From the NCBI RefSeq assembly GCF_010671565.1, contig NZ_JAABOQ010000009.1:1-64000 (forward strand): 64,000 bases of DNA, written 5' to 3'. A program made the position numbers and the translations under genes. Shown piece after piece: positions 43,200 through 52,715 of the stretch; the first letter of the stretch is position 1; each line of letters starts with the position of its first letter. The notes under the pieces were generated by a model. That model had not been told where the DNA came from. It ran no database searches and was given only the letters and a program-made list of their open reading frames with translations. Source of the stretch: Spongiivirga citrea (lineage in GTDB: Bacteria; Bacteroidota; Bacteroidia; Flavobacteriales; Flavobacteriaceae).

Positions 43200-45680
43200 T
43201 TAAGATCCACACATCTCACAATCGTCACCACCAGTTCCTTCTTTAGCTTGTGCAATAATCGCACGCAACTCTTCGGGAGTCATTGGTTGAACTTCTGGTG
43301 CTGGCTCGTCTACCTGTGCTTGTTTTTCTAAACCTACAGGAGTTGTTTCAACAGCGATTTCTTTTGCTTCGACAGCCTCTTTTACTTCGACAGCAACTGG
43401 CTCTTTTTTCGCTTCTTTAGCCACCGTAAATTTAATCGCATCTACAGCTGACTTGGTACGTAGGTAATACATTCCAGTTTTTAAGCCACTTTTCCATGCG
43501 TAAAAGTGCATTGAGGTTAATTTCCCCATGGTTGCGCCTTCCATAAACAGGTTAAGCGATTGTGATTGGTCAATAAAGTATCCTCTATGACGAGACATAT
43601 CAATAATGTCTTTCATACTTAATTCCCATACTGTTTTGTAAAGCTCTTTAATATCAGCTGGAATTGCTTCAATATGTTGAATCGATCCGTTTGCACGCAT
43701 TAATTCTTGCTTTATATTCTCATTCCATAAACCTAATGCCACAAGATCTTCTAATAGGTGCTTGTTCACTACAATAAACTCACCAGATAATACACGACGC
43801 GTATAAATATTAGAAGTATAAGGCTCGAAACATTCATTGTTTCCAAGAATTTGTGAGGTACTTGCTGTAGGCATCGGCGCTACTAATAATGAATTACGTA
43901 CACCGTTTTTCTTCACATCTTTACGAAGCTTAGTCCAGTCCCAACGACCACTTAATTCTTCATCTTTAACGCCCCATAAATTGTGTTGGAATTCTCCATT
44001 AGACATTGGTGAACCTTCATAAGTATCATAAGCTCCTTCTTCCTTAGCTAACTCCATTGATGCCGTTACCGCAGCAAAGTAAAGTGTCTCGAAAATTTCC
44101 TGATTTAAAGTCTTAGCTTCGTCACTTGTAAATGGCATACGTAGCTTGATAAATGTATCAGCTAATCCTTGTACTCCAAGTCCGATTGGACGGTGACGGA
44201 AGTTAGAATTTTGCGCCTCGATTACAGGATAATAATTGCGATCGATTACCTTATTCAAGTTCTTCGTTACACGTTTGGTAATCCGGAATAACTCTTCGTG
44301 ATCAAACTCGTTATTCTTTACAAACATCGGTAATGCGATACTTGCTAGATTACATACCGCTACTTCGTCTGGAGATGTATATTCCATGATCTCCGTACAT
44401 AAGTTTGATGAACGGATGGTTCCCAAATTCTTCTGGTTACTCTTACGGTTTGCTGCATCTTTATACAACATATAAGGTGTACCTGTCTCAATTTGAGATT
44501 CGGTTATTTTTTCCCAAAGCTCACGAGCTCGAATCGTCTTACGGCCTTTTCCTTCTTTTTCGTATTTGGTATATAATGCTTCAAATTCTTCACTATGTGT
44601 ATCTGGTAATCCAGGGCACTCATTCGGACACATTAAGGTCCACTCACCATCAGCATGTACACGCTCCATAAATAAATCTGGAATCCACATTGCATAGAAT
44701 AAATCTCGCGCGCGTAATTCTTCAGCTCCATGATTCTTTTTCAAATCAAGGAAACTAAAAATATCCGCATGCCAAGGCTCGATGTACATAGCGAATGATC
44801 CTTTACGCTTTCCACCACCTTGATCAACATAACGTGCAGTATCGTTAAATACTTTCAACATTGGTACAATCCCATTTGATGTACCGTTCGTTCCACCGAT
44901 GTAGCTTCCGGTAGCGCGAATATTGTGTATAGCCAAACCAATACCACCCGCAGACTGTGATATTTTAGCTGTTTGTTTTAATGTATCATAAATACCATCG
45001 ATACTGTCCTCCTTCATCGTTAAAAGGAAGCAAGATGACATTTGTGGTTTTGGTGTACCTGAGTTGAATAAGGTTGGAGTAGCATGTGTAAAGTACTTTT
45101 TGGACATCAACTCATAAGTCTCGATAGCCGCTTCGATATCGTCATTATGAATACCAACAGAAACACGCATCAACATATGCTGCGGACGCTCGTGAATTTT
45201 CCCATTTACCTTTAATAGGTAAGAGCGCTCCAAGGTTTTAAATCCGAAGTAATCATAACCAAAATCACGGTTATAAATAATGGTCGAATCTAAGCGATCG
45301 GCATTATCCATAATTACTTTATACACCTCATCACTTAACAATGGTGCTTTTTTACCTGTACGAGGATTCACATACTCATATAGATCAGTCATCACTTCAG
45401 AGAATGACTTTTTAGTGTTTTTATGTAAGTTAGAAACAGAGATACGTGCAGCAAGTCGTGCATAATCTGGATGTGTTGTGGTCATTGTTGCCGCAACCTC
45501 AGCTGCCAAATTATCAAGTTCAGATGTGGTTACGCCATCATATAAACCTTCAATAACACGCATTGAAATTTTTACGGGATCGACCAATTCATTTAATCCG
45601 TAATTGAGTTTACGAATTCTTGCGGTGATCTTGTCGAACATGATTGGTTCTTTTCTGCCGTCTCTTTTTACTACATACAT
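43200..45680 (-). CDS. nrdA: Ribonucleoside-diphosphate reductase alpha subunit, class Ia
   Basis: The 826-residue protein starts with an ATP-cone ([17 protein letters not shown] to about residue 95), implying allosteric control by dATP. The redox pair is Cys217 (SSCFLL) and Cys443 (VCNLAS), and the radical Cys428 and Glu430 lie in NLCTEI. The C-terminal CEMC supplies the pair that re-reduces the active site. Between about residue 755 and this end is an acidic, Glu/Val/Ala-rich stretch longer than usual, probably a flexible tether. With NrdB it makes deoxyribonucleoside diphosphates for DNA synthesis. It is downstream of nrdB across a 228-base gap with a terminator and a repeat, so it probably has its own promoter. 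Confidence 0.97.
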   Translation of the reverse strand: MYVVKRDGRKEPIMFDKITARIRKLNYGLNELVDPVKISMRVIEGLYDGVTTSELDNLAAEVAATMTTTHPDYARLAARISVSNLHKNTKKSFSEVMTDLYEYVNPRTGKKAPLLSDEVYKVIMDNADRLDSTIIYNRDFGYDYFGFKTLERSYLLKVNGKIHERPQHMLMRVSVGIHNDDIEAAIETYELMSKKYFTHATPTLFNSGTPKPQMSSCFLLTMKEDSIDGIYDTLKQTAKISQSAGGIGLAIHNIRATGSYIGGTNGTSNGIVPMLKVFNDTARYVDQGGGKRKGSFAMYIEPWHADIFSFLDLKKNHGAEELRARDLFYAMWIPDLFMERVHADGEWTLMCPNECPGLPDTHSEEFEALYTKYEKEGKGRKTIRARELWEKITESQIETGTPYMLYKDAANRKSNQKNLGTIRSSNLCTEIMEYTSPDEVAVCNLASIALPMFVKNNEFDHEELFRITKRVTKNLNKVIDRNYYPVIEAQNSNFRHRPIGLGVQGLADTFIKLRMPFTSDEAKTLNQEIFETLYFAAVTASMELAKEEGAYDTYEGSPMSNGEFQHNLWGVKDEELSGRWDWTKLRKDVKKNGVRNSLLVAPMPTASTSQILGNNECFEPYTSNIYTRRVLSGEFIVVNKHLLEDLVALGLWNENIKQELMRANGSIQHIEAIPADIKELYKTVWELSMKDIIDMSRHRGYFIDQSQSLNLFMEGATMGKLTSMHFYAWKSGLKTGMYYLRTKSAVDAIKFTVAKEAKKEPVAVEVKEAVEAKEIAVETTPVGLEKQAQVDEPAPEVQPMTPEELRAIIAQAKEGTGGDDCEMCGS

Positions 45681-45763
45681 TTGCTACACATTTTTTGTTG
45701 TTTAGTACTTAATAACCATTATATATTTGCGGTATAACAGCTACTATTCGTTAGGGTTTGAGC

Positions 45764-45788
45764 CAAAAAATCCCTCGGCCCAGAGGGC
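45764..45788 (-). terminator. nrdB terminator
   Basis: The stem CCCTC/GAGGG (45772-45776, 45783-45787, loop of six) is followed on the minus strand by ATTTTTT. It lies between nrdB and nrdA. Confidence 0.7.
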
Positions 45789-45870
45789 TATTTTTAAATT
45801 TTGTTTATCAATGTTGTGTGCGGACTGTTTAAAAGTCCTATTGGTGTCAGAAGTTCAAAGCCTAAATAAA

Positions 45871-45898
45871 AGGGCTTCGACTGCGCTCAGCCTGACAA
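45871..45898 (-). repeat. Interspersed repeat containing GCGCAGTCGAAG, copy 1
   Basis: Read on the minus strand: TGTCAGGCTGAG, then CGCAGTCGAAGCC. A second copy in the same orientation is at 52679-52707. The string is one I remember as frequent between genes in flavobacterial genomes. Confidence 0.55.
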
Positions 45899-45908
45899 TA
45901 GCGCAGTA

Positions 45909-46889
45909 CTAAAAATCGGCGTCGAAGCTAATTTTATCGTCTTCCTTATCCTTACTTAATACTCCAGCTTTTTGGTATTCTGACACTCGTTTTTCAAAGA
46001 AGTTTGTTTTTCCTTGAAGCGAGATCATATCCATAAAGTCAAAAGGATTGGCAGTGCCATATTCCTTTTCACATTCTAATTCGCCCAATAATCTATCAGT
46101 AACGAACTCTAAATATTGGGTCATTAAATTCGAATTCATTCCAATCAAACTAACAGGTAGTGATTCGGTAATAAATTCTCTTTCAATATTTAGTGCATCG
46201 ACAATAATTTCGCGAATACGTTCTTTAGGTACTTTGTTAATTAAGTGCTTGTTATGTAGGTGAACAGCAAAATCACAGTGAACACCTTCGTCACGAGAAA
46301 TCAACTCGTTAGAAAATGTCAATCCTGGCATTAAACCACGTTTCTTTAACCAAAAAATAGAGCAGAATGCACCAGAAAAGAAAATTCCTTCAACAGCTGC
46401 AAAAGCGATCAAGCGCTCAGCAAAACTTGGTGAGTCAATCCATTTCAACGCCCAATCTGCCTTCTTTTTAATCGCAGGAAAATTTTCAATAGCGTTGAAT
46501 AATTTATCTTTTTCTTTTTCGTCTTTTACGTAGGTGTCTATTAAAAGTGAGTAGGTTTCACTATGGATGTTTTCCATCATAATTTGGAAACCGTAGAAGA
46601 ATTTTGCTTCAGAATATTGTACTTCATTTACGAAGTTTTCTGCCAAATTCTCATTTACAATCCCATCACTTGCCGCAAAAAATGCCAAAATGTGTTTGAT
46701 AAAATAACGCTCATCGTCGTTAAGCTTTTCAGCCCAATCAGTAAGATCCTGATGAAGGTCAATTTCTTCAGCGGTCCAAAAACTAGCTTCCGATTTTTTA
46801 TACCATTCCCAAAGATCATGATGTTGAATAGGGAAGATCACAAATCGATCTTTATTTTCTGCTAAAATTGGTTCGACGGCTGCTGACAT
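45909..46889 (-). CDS. nrdB: Ribonucleoside-diphosphate reductase beta subunit, class Ia
   Basis: The 326-residue protein has the iron-ligand and radical region [19 protein letters not shown]: Glu106 and His109 match known di-iron ligands, and Tyr113 stands at the radical position. Further ligand motifs are in EGIFFSGAF and [13 protein letters not shown]. It stores the tyrosyl radical that starts ribonucleotide reduction in NrdA. The presence of Tyr points to class Ia rather than a Tyr-less class Ic enzyme. It comes first on the strand, before nrdA. A weak AATCTTTG promoter element lies about 55 bases upstream. Confidence 0.96.
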   Translation of the reverse strand: MSAAVEPILAENKDRFVIFPIQHHDLWEWYKKSEASFWTAEEIDLHQDLTDWAEKLNDDERYFIKHILAFFAASDGIVNENLAENFVNEVQYSEAKFFYGFQIMMENIHSETYSLLIDTYVKDEKEKDKLFNAIENFPAIKKKADWALKWIDSPSFAERLIAFAAVEGIFFSGAFCSIFWLKKRGLMPGLTFSNELISRDEGVHCDFAVHLHNKHLINKVPKERIREIIVDALNIEREFITESLPVSLIGMNSNLMTQYLEFVTDRLLGELECEKEYGTANPFDFMDMISLQGKTNFFEKRVSEYQKAGVLSKDKEDDKISFDADF

Positions 46890-47212
46890 TTTTCTTTTTC
46901 TTTAATCGTTTAAGGGATGTATTTTTCTAACTACTCGGGCTAACAAAGATTGGAAAATGTAAACGATTTTGAAAGTGGTACTTATTCACATTTGCTTAGA
47001 CTTTTTAACAGGATTACAGTATTTTCCTACAAAATTGAAAATCATGTTTTTCATTTAAAATATTGATTATCAATTAATTAAAAATATTGAAATCAGCTCG
47101 CAAGTGATAAACACTAGGATTCTTAACATTGTCTTAATATGGAAGTAATGTTATGTTGGAATGAAAAAATCCTGAGGGGTTGACGCTCAGGATTTTTTCA
47201 CTCTTCAACTGA
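46890..47212. other. Intergenic region upstream of nrdB
   Basis: 323 bases with two recognised features: AATCTTTG on the minus strand (46951-46944), one base off TAnnTTTG, a possible nrdB promoter; and the terminator at 47164-47198. No NrdR-box pair could be recognised with confidence and no gene is seen. Confidence 0.5.
47164..47198. terminator. Bidirectional terminator behind the ricin-domain protein gene
   Basis: A perfect 13-bp stem AAAAAATCCTGAG (47164-47176) / CTCAGGATTTTTT (47186-47198) with a nine-base loop. T-tracts occur on both strands. It lies 15 bases after the minus-strand stop at 47213. Confidence 0.92.
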
Positions 47213-48808
47213 TTACTTTGTAGAAAACCATTGATGATCTCCAGTGAAACGCTTTAAAGGTCTTCCGGATTTTTGATAAATATCATCTACTCTTGTATCT
47301 CCTGCAAAAGCTTCAATTTTCAAATAGTCCATATTCCAATTATCTCCAAACATACCTCCTCCGAAAGTCGTTTGTAGTTTTATGCAGTCTATTTGGTTTC
47401 TATTTACTGGCTTGTCCAAATACACCTCTACTATTTGATTGTGATTATCTGGCCACCTATTTTTTCCATTAGCGTTCAGAACACTTTGTTTAGTACCGTT
47501 TTTAAACTCAATATGGATATCCACATTATCATTACCTCCTCTTAAATCATCACCACCAGTTCTTATTGTGAATAACAATCTATTTATTTTATCACTTTCC
47601 GTTTTAACGGGTTGTTTAATTTTGGGAGGGGTTCTTTTTTTAAACTTTTTATCCAAAAAATAGCTTCTCCATTTTTTGGAACACTTTTTTAAAAGAATGA
47701 ATTTATTGTTTTCGAATTTTCCTCTGTATTGATGATATGCGGCCTCATTAGGTACGGGAATTAATGCACATACTTCGCCGGGATAGTTCGGATCGTAAAT
47801 AAAGATTTTTACATTTTCTTGATTTGGATCACGATCTTTTTTTCCGATATACCCACCTAAATCATACCCTATAGCTAAAACTTGATGATGACTCGTCGGA
47901 TCATTGTGAACATTAAATAGGCCTAGCGGAATTGGCATGTTATTGTCAATTAAGCGCTTTAATTCATAAAGTCGCCCTTCAAGACCCCAATAAAAAAATT
48001 CACGATCTCTAGAACCAAAAGGGTTAAAAGAAAATTCTAAAAACTTATCTAAGTTTGAAAGTGAATTCTGCTGACGCTCATAAATGTATTTATGTAGTGT
48101 TGTTCCTATTGCCGGTTGATAGGTTTGTTTTGGAATTGCTTTACTACTAAGGAAATAGTCATTTGCGGCGTATGCCATACCACCACAAAGACCATTAAAT
48201 GTAAACTTTATACTTCCTGCATCACCAACGGTACTTTTAAACTTATTGCTAAACTTAAACCCATGATCTTTGGGTGAAAACGTGGTCATTTTAATTTGCA
48301 ATAAGGATTTGGTTAACTTTAATTTCCACTTTTGCGCATTTCCTTTATTACCATCCCACATCCAGATAGGGGTTCCATTTTTAGCATTGCCCCATTGTAC
48401 ATCAAGAAAAGTACCCAGCTTAGATTGAATGTAGAAGTATCCATCGGCTCCTGGCACAAACTTCCATTTCAAGTTGTCTTGATTGACCTTGTCCCATAGT
48501 GTGACCTTAGCTTTTTGAACACCCCTACCACCATAAACATGCATATATTTTCCTAAGGCAGACTTTATATAGAAGTACCCATTCCCTGCATTTTCCAACG
48601 TAAATCTTTGTGCTAACCCTTGGTTTTGCGACCATAAATGGAAGGGTGTCCCATTTTTACTTTTACCCCATTGCACATCTAAAGCTTTGTTTTCTAAAGC
48701 CGAGATAATGTAATATTCGCCACCGTTTTTCTGTGCTGATGCAAAATGTATATTTAGGATTAGTAATATTGCAAAGAAGCATGTAATCTTATTTATTGAA
48801 TTTCTCAT
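47213..48808 (-). CDS. Exported protein with ricin-type lectin and papain-like peptidase domains
   Basis: The 531-residue protein starts at ATG 48808, which opens a signal peptide ending HFASAQ (residue 26); further upstream codons are unlikely. Residues 28-165 form a ricin beta-trefoil with repeated KALDVQWGKSKNGTP, GYFYIKSALGKYM and LDVQWGNAKNGTP. A second part has GLCGGMAYAANDYF (Cys208), HHQVLAIGYD (His308) and IYDPNYPG (Asp339), the order and context of a Cys-His-Asp papain-like peptidase; I infer peptidase activity. The last 120 residues are a beta-sandwich with GGDDLRGGNDNVDIHIEF and GDNWNMDYLKIEAF. The protein may bind glycans and cleave peptides at the cell exterior. It follows a collagen-like lipoprotein gene by 53 bases. 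Confidence 0.75.
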   Translation of the reverse strand: MRNSINKITCFFAILLILNIHFASAQKNGGEYYIISALENKALDVQWGKSKNGTPFHLWSQNQGLAQRFTLENAGNGYFYIKSALGKYMHVYGGRGVQKAKVTLWDKVNQDNLKWKFVPGADGYFYIQSKLGTFLDVQWGNAKNGTPIWMWDGNKGNAQKWKLKLTKSLLQIKMTTFSPKDHGFKFSNKFKSTVGDAGSIKFTFNGLCGGMAYAANDYFLSSKAIPKQTYQPAIGTTLHKYIYERQQNSLSNLDKFLEFSFNPFGSRDREFFYWGLEGRLYELKRLIDNNMPIPLGLFNVHNDPTSHHQVLAIGYDLGGYIGKKDRDPNQENVKIFIYDPNYPGEVCALIPVPNEAAYHQYRGKFENNKFILLKKCSKKWRSYFLDKKFKKRTPPKIKQPVKTESDKINRLLFTIRTGGDDLRGGNDNVDIHIEFKNGTKQSVLNANGKNRWPDNHNQIVEVYLDKPVNRNQIDCIKLQTTFGGGMFGDNWNMDYLKIEAFAGDTRVDDIYQKSGRPLKRFTGDHQWFSTK

Positions 48809-48861
48809 AATTTCTTGTTTTAAAATTGAACTGAAAAAGCTCGGGAGAACACTAAATAGAT

Positions 48862-49533
48862 CTAATACTCCAACCCATAGTAATCGCAAACAGCATAGTA
48901 GTCATTGATATCTATTCCTGCGGATTTGAGTTTGTTGTATACGGATTCCTTAGATACTTTTTTTCCAGTTGTAGAAGATGTAGACTCAATTATAACCACT
49001 TTTAATGTATCTAGCTCTCCGGCTGTAACCGAATAAGTAGCGTTGTTGGTTTGCTGACTACGAAAATCCAAACTATAAAAATTCATACTAATAAATACTG
49101 AAACATTAAATGGTAAACCAGCAGCATCTACTGATGGAAGTGGATACCATCTAAGGTCATTGTTACTTGCTTTTAAATAGCCCAACACAACATCGTTGTC
49201 AATTACATCCTGTGTCAATTGGCTTACTGGGACGTCTTCGAAAGTACCCGCCACTGTCGAAATATCTTTTGTTATTACTTGAACATTCGCATTCCCATCT
49301 GCTCCATTTTCCCCGTCAGTGCCATCCTGACCATCCGTTCCGTCCTGCCCATCGGTTCCGTTTGTCCCATCCTGACCATCTGCACCGTCTTGTCCTGCTG
49401 GACCTTGCAAGCCTTGTTCACCTTGTAGTCCCATTGGCCCAATGGGTCCATCTTCAGGACTACAGGAAAATGCCATTATTGAAATGACCATAATTAGTAC
49501 ATACTTGATTTTTGAAATTGAAATTGTTTTCAT
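48862..49533 (-). CDS. Lipoprotein with collagen-like Gly-X-Y repeats
   Basis: The 223-residue protein has a lipoprotein signal with Cys24 (MAFSCSPEDG). Residues 29-81 are an unbroken run of Gly-X-Y triplets, starting GPIGPMGLQGEQG and continuing with many GQDG, GTDG and GTNG units. The Pro-poor, Asp-rich composition is common in bacterial collagen-like proteins, which can trimerise. The C-terminal part (82-223) is a folded domain with FEDVPVSQLTQDVID and WYPLPSVDAAGLPF. It is seen in many Bacteroidota lipoproteins, function unknown. It should sit on the outer membrane as a stalked trimer; this is inference. It probably forms an operon with the ricin-domain gene. The DNA of the triplet region (49290-49450) is itself a degenerate 9-base repeat. 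Confidence 0.85.
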   Translation of the reverse strand: MKTISISKIKYVLIMVISIMAFSCSPEDGPIGPMGLQGEQGLQGPAGQDGADGQDGTNGTDGQDGTDGQDGTDGENGADGNANVQVITKDISTVAGTFEDVPVSQLTQDVIDNDVVLGYLKASNNDLRWYPLPSVDAAGLPFNVSVFISMNFYSLDFRSQQTNNATYSVTAGELDTLKVVIIESTSSTTGKKVSKESVYNKLKSAGIDINDYYAVCDYYGLEY

Positions 49534-49822
49534 GATTTCTAATTTTTTAAAGATTAATGGTTAATACTTGTTTTGCTACTTACAAACTGAAATTCATTAT
49601 CTTACTAATTGAAAAACAGCCCGGTAGCATTGAGCACAAATCTCTCAAGAACTAGTATGTAGATTGCAGAGCGATCAGCCTAAAACGACCTGTGAAGACA
49701 ACGGAAAATAAAAAGGTTGTTTAACCCTAAGACTTCGGGGTTAATACCTTAAGAAAAAACAAGAGTGTAATTGTTTCTTTGTAAGACAGTTAAAAATATT
49801 TACTAACCAAAAACTTGTTATA
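49534..49822. other. Divergent intergenic region with a 7-bp inverted repeat
   Basis: The 289-base gap separates the collagen lipoprotein gene from the sensor operon. TTAACCC (49721-49727) and GGGTTAA (49738-49744) form an inverted repeat about 80 bases before the operon start, a possible operator. TTTCTTTG near 49774, one base off TAnnTTTG, could be the promoter. Otherwise nothing is recognised. Confidence 0.4.
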
Positions 49823-50593
49823 ATGAAAACTTCCCTTTTTAAAACACTTTTTTTAGTATTAATGACACTATTCTGTCACAGCTGTAATAACAGAGATGGA
49901 AATGACCCTCTAAAGGACCCTGACAAAACTATTTGTTTGGATTATTCGGATACAGAGGTAGATGTCTTACCCAATACTCTCATTAATGATATGGTCAAGT
50001 TATATTCAACAAATCAGCTAAGTGCTGTAAATTCTAAAATGGTAAGAGTAAACCAGCGCACTTATCCCGTAGGCAGTAAAATTATTGATCCAGATTTAAA
50101 CACAAGTCAGCAGGAATTTGAAGACGCAAAAGCTATATGGTTTGACCTAGAGACACTTAAAAAATTCATCTATCATATTGAAAATGAAACGAAAAAGGTA
50201 GATGCCAAAATAGTGCAAAGCAATAAATTAGGTATTCGTATATACTATGCTAGTTATCCTTCTTTCGAAACTTGGTCAACACGTCCGGATGGGGAAGCTC
50301 TTGAAAAATTGCGAAATTACCCAAAGGCGAACGAATATGGCTTTAAGCATACTCTTTTAATGATACCGACTTTTGAACAGGGAGGTGTTAACTATGATTT
50401 TAATCCCCTAGATGCAGAGACTTATGATGAAAGAGGCATGCAAGGTAATGATAGTTATAATTCCGATAGCGGTATTGTTAAGCCAGTCCTGGGGATACCC
50501 TTATTTATGAATGTAAGGTCTTCTGAAGGTGAAATAACAGCCCGCAACCACGGGGGTTTGTATCCACCTAATGAAGAAGGCTTGGCATTTTAA
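49823..50593 (+). CDS. Lipoprotein of unknown function, first gene of a sensor operon
   Basis: The 256-residue protein has a lipoprotein signal with Cys21 (LFCHSCNNRDGN). The mature part contains VLPNTLINDMVKLY, AIWFDLETLKKFIYHIENET and LGIRIYYASYP. FKHTLLMIPTF and NHGGLYPPNEEG are near the end. The His, Asn and Pro near the C-terminus are striking but match no motif I know. Similar lipoproteins with an FDLETLKKFIYHIE segment occur in flavobacteria, to my memory without function. It is six bases before a seven-segment membrane protein and precedes a histidine kinase and regulator, so it may be the ligand-binding or envelope-sensing part of that system (inference). Confidence 0.7.
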   Translation: MKTSLFKTLFLVLMTLFCHSCNNRDGNDPLKDPDKTICLDYSDTEVDVLPNTLINDMVKLYSTNQLSAVNSKMVRVNQRTYPVGSKIIDPDLNTSQQEFEDAKAIWFDLETLKKFIYHIENETKKVDAKIVQSNKLGIRIYYASYPSFETWSTRPDGEALEKLRNYPKANEYGFKHTLLMIPTFEQGGVNYDFNPLDAETYDERGMQGNDSYNSDSGIVKPVLGIPLFMNVRSSEGEITARNHGGLYPPNEEGLAF

Positions 50594-50599
50594 ATTATT

Positions 50600-51253
50600 A
50601 TGGATTACTACCCTAATTTACATAGTATTCTAGTTGCATTACAAGGAATTGCAGCCTTAATTGGTCTTTATTATTTTAAAAAGTTAAGGAAAACTCACTG
50701 GGAAATGTTCGTCATATATCTGATTGTTATTTTTCTACAAGAGTTGTTCTGGACATTTAGTAAAGGAAGCATCAGAACTTTTGCGCCATCTTATTATGCA
50801 TACATAGGTATCCCTATTCAATTTCTGTTCTTTTATTGGCTTTACGCTTACAACTCACTTAAAAACAGAAAATTATATTTTGTTTTTACCATCATTTATT
50901 TAGTTTGCTGTATTCCTCTAGAGCCTATTTTTGGTAAAATTCAATTTATAAATTCTTTCAACTTTACGGTCGGCACTCTTCTTCTTGCATTTTTGGTCAT
51001 AATAGAATTTAGAAAACAGATTAGGGATGATAAAATTCTAGAATTCAACCAAAATAAGATGTTTTATGTCAATATCGGAGTTACTCTTTTTTATATTGGA
51101 ACCTATCCATATTATGCATTTAGAGATTTGTTGGCCACCGAACCGTATTGGTCTATTAGAAATAATTACTATTTATATTTTTTAGTAGCTAATTATCTAA
51201 TGTATTTACTATTCACAGCATCATTTATATGGGGGAAACATCGTTTAAAATAA
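50600..51253 (+). CDS. Polytopic membrane protein, putative sensor module of a two-component system
   Basis: The 217-residue protein has about seven hydrophobic segments (around residues 8-25, 38-52, 65-83, 91-108, 116-134, 152-168 and 190-210) with short loops, a 7TM layout. No named family is recognised. The stop overlaps the histidine kinase ATG by one base (TAATG). Since that kinase has only one short membrane segment and no sensor domain, I infer that this protein senses the signal for it in the membrane. The order lipoprotein, 7TM protein, kinase, regulator seems to be a fixed unit, which would need comparison with other genomes. Confidence 0.7.
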   Translation: MDYYPNLHSILVALQGIAALIGLYYFKKLRKTHWEMFVIYLIVIFLQELFWTFSKGSIRTFAPSYYAYIGIPIQFLFFYWLYAYNSLKNRKLYFVFTIIYLVCCIPLEPIFGKIQFINSFNFTVGTLLLAFLVIIEFRKQIRDDKILEFNQNKMFYVNIGVTLFYIGTYPYYAFRDLLATEPYWSIRNNYYLYFLVANYLMYLLFTASFIWGKHRLK

Positions 51254-51999
51254 TGCTCGTCATTTTTAATGTGATTTTTGTCGCTTTTATAGCGGGTATT
51301 ATCATATTTATTAGGTCATACCGCCAACGAAAAAAAGAGTATGTGCAAGAGTTGAAAACGGTAGCTCTCCAACACAAAAAAGAACTCCTAACAACTCAAC
51401 TCGAAATACAACAACAAACCATGAAGCATATTGGGCGGGAGATTCATGATAATGTGGGACAAAAGTTGACATTATCAAGCTTGTATTTACAACAATTGCC
51501 AATAGAAAATCAATCTAAGGAAGTAGTTGAAAGTGTAAATAATATTAATGCTATCATAAATGAATCACTGCAGGATTTACGATTGCTCTCAAAATCATTG
51601 ACAGATGATAACATTAACGATTTGACCATAGTAGAGTTGTTAGAAATTGAATGCGATAAAATACGATCACTTAAAAAGTTTAAAATCGACTTTAAAAACA
51701 CCTTAAAAAGTGCTGTGCCTTACGAAATAAAAAGTGTGTTGCTAAGAGTAACGCAGGAGTTTTTGCAAAATAGTATTAAACACTCAAAGTGTAAAAACAT
51801 TTTCATTTCACTAAGCAAAACAAATAAGCACCTCGACCTTCAACTACAAGATGACGGCAAAGGTTTTGATCTAAAAAATTTAAAAACCTCTGGGATTGGG
51901 TTAAAAAATATTGAGAAAAGAATCAAGCTTCTCAATGGCACTTTTAATCCAAAGAGTGATAAAAATGGCACCACATTCAACATTAAAATTCCCATTTAA
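51253..51999 (+). CDS. Sensor histidine kinase, NarX/DesK (HisKA_3) type
   Basis: The 248-residue protein has one membrane segment (residues 2-20), a coiled stretch to about 57, and the HisKA_3 box REIHDNVGQKLT with phospho-acceptor His65. The ATPase domain follows, with an N-box in VTQEFLQNSIKHS, the D-box LQDDGKGFD and GIGLKNIEKRI. It would phosphorylate the LuxR-type regulator encoded two bases downstream. I chose ATG 51253 because it overlaps the previous stop as TAATG; an earlier in-frame ATG at 51229 lies inside the upstream gene. No input domain is present, in keeping with a separate membrane sensor. Confidence 0.93.
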   Translation: MLVIFNVIFVAFIAGIIIFIRSYRQRKKEYVQELKTVALQHKKELLTTQLEIQQQTMKHIGREIHDNVGQKLTLSSLYLQQLPIENQSKEVVESVNNINAIINESLQDLRLLSKSLTDDNINDLTIVELLEIECDKIRSLKKFKIDFKNTLKSAVPYEIKSVLLRVTQEFLQNSIKHSKCKNIFISLSKTNKHLDLQLQDDGKGFDLKNLKTSGIGLKNIEKRIKLLNGTFNPKSDKNGTTFNIKIPI

Positions 52000-52000
52000 A

Positions 52001-52642
52001 ATGAAACATTCCATTGTTGTAGTTGATGATCATCTGTTAATTGCCGAAGCCTTAAAAAATATTATTGCTGGCTTTGATGATTTTGAGGTAAGCTACATTT
52101 GCGAAAATGGGATTGACCTTCAACAAAAAATGAATGGCAAGCCTTTACCAAAAATCATTCTGCTAGACATTAGCATGCCCGAAATGGATGGCTTTGAAAC
52201 CGTACAATGGCTAAAAGAAACACATCCTAATATTCAAGTGATGGCATTAAGTATGCAAAACGACGACCAAAGTCTTATCAAAATGATTAAAAATGGCGCA
52301 AAAGGCTATATGCTTAAAAATACTAGCCCTAAAGCCCTAGAAAATGGGTTGCGACAACTTGTTTCTAAAGGCCACTTTTTTCCTGACTGGGCAGCTAGTA
52401 GAGTTTTTGCTTCTATTTCTGATAATGAAATAAATGCAAAATCAAAACTTAATTTAAGTGATCGGGAGATTGAATTTTTAAAACACTCCACTTCGGAAAT
52501 GACTTATAAAGAAATCGCCGAAGTGATGTTTTGTAGTCCACGTACCATTGAAAACTATCGAGATAGTTTGTTTGAAAAACTGGAACTTAAGTCTAGGGTT
52601 GGTCTTGCCGTTTTTGCGCTCAAAAATGGGTATGCAGAATGA
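52001..52642 (+). CDS. Response regulator, NarL/LuxR family
   Basis: The 213-residue protein has a receiver domain with acidic residues Asp9-Asp10 (VVVDDH), phospho-acceptor Asp56 (ILLDISMPEMDG) and the Lys of GYMLKNTSP. A LuxR-type helix-turn-helix follows (about 145-205: LSDREIEFL, TYKEIAEVMFCSPRTIENYRDSL). It is a DNA-binding regulator controlled by the adjacent kinase; targets are unknown and may include its own operon. The start at ATG 52001 lies two bases after the kinase stop. Open frame reaching back to 51911 overlaps the kinase and is not homologous to regulators. Confidence 0.95.
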   Translation: MKHSIVVVDDHLLIAEALKNIIAGFDDFEVSYICENGIDLQQKMNGKPLPKIILLDISMPEMDGFETVQWLKETHPNIQVMALSMQNDDQSLIKMIKNGAKGYMLKNTSPKALENGLRQLVSKGHFFPDWAASRVFASISDNEINAKSKLNLSDREIEFLKHSTSEMTYKEIAEVMFCSPRTIENYRDSLFEKLELKSRVGLAVFALKNGYAE

Positions 52643-52678
52643 GTTAATGCTTACTGGAATGATTGATGTTAGAACAAA

Positions 52679-52707
52679 GAGGTTTCGACTGCGCTCAACC
52701 TGACATT
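52679..52707 (-). repeat. Interspersed repeat containing GCGCAGTCGAAA, copy 2
   Basis: On the minus strand AATGTCAGGTTGAG is followed by CGCAGTCGAAACC, differing from the copy at 45871 at few positions. It lies between the regulator stop and the convergent gene at 52716. Confidence 0.55.
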
Positions 52708-52715
52708 ATTGCCAA

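Noticed and set aside
45722-45729. TATATTTG on the plus strand in the nrdB-nrdA gap
   Set aside because: It would drive transcription away from nrdA into the antisense of nrdB; no plus-strand gene follows, so it is taken as chance.
49290-49450. Regular short repeats resembling an array
   Set aside because: The period is nine bases and follows Gly-X-Y codons; there are no spacers, so it is a coding collagen repeat and not a CRISPR array.
51229-51252. Longer start for the histidine kinase
   Set aside because: The extra eight codons lie within the upstream membrane protein gene, and ATG 51253 gives the common TAATG overlap.
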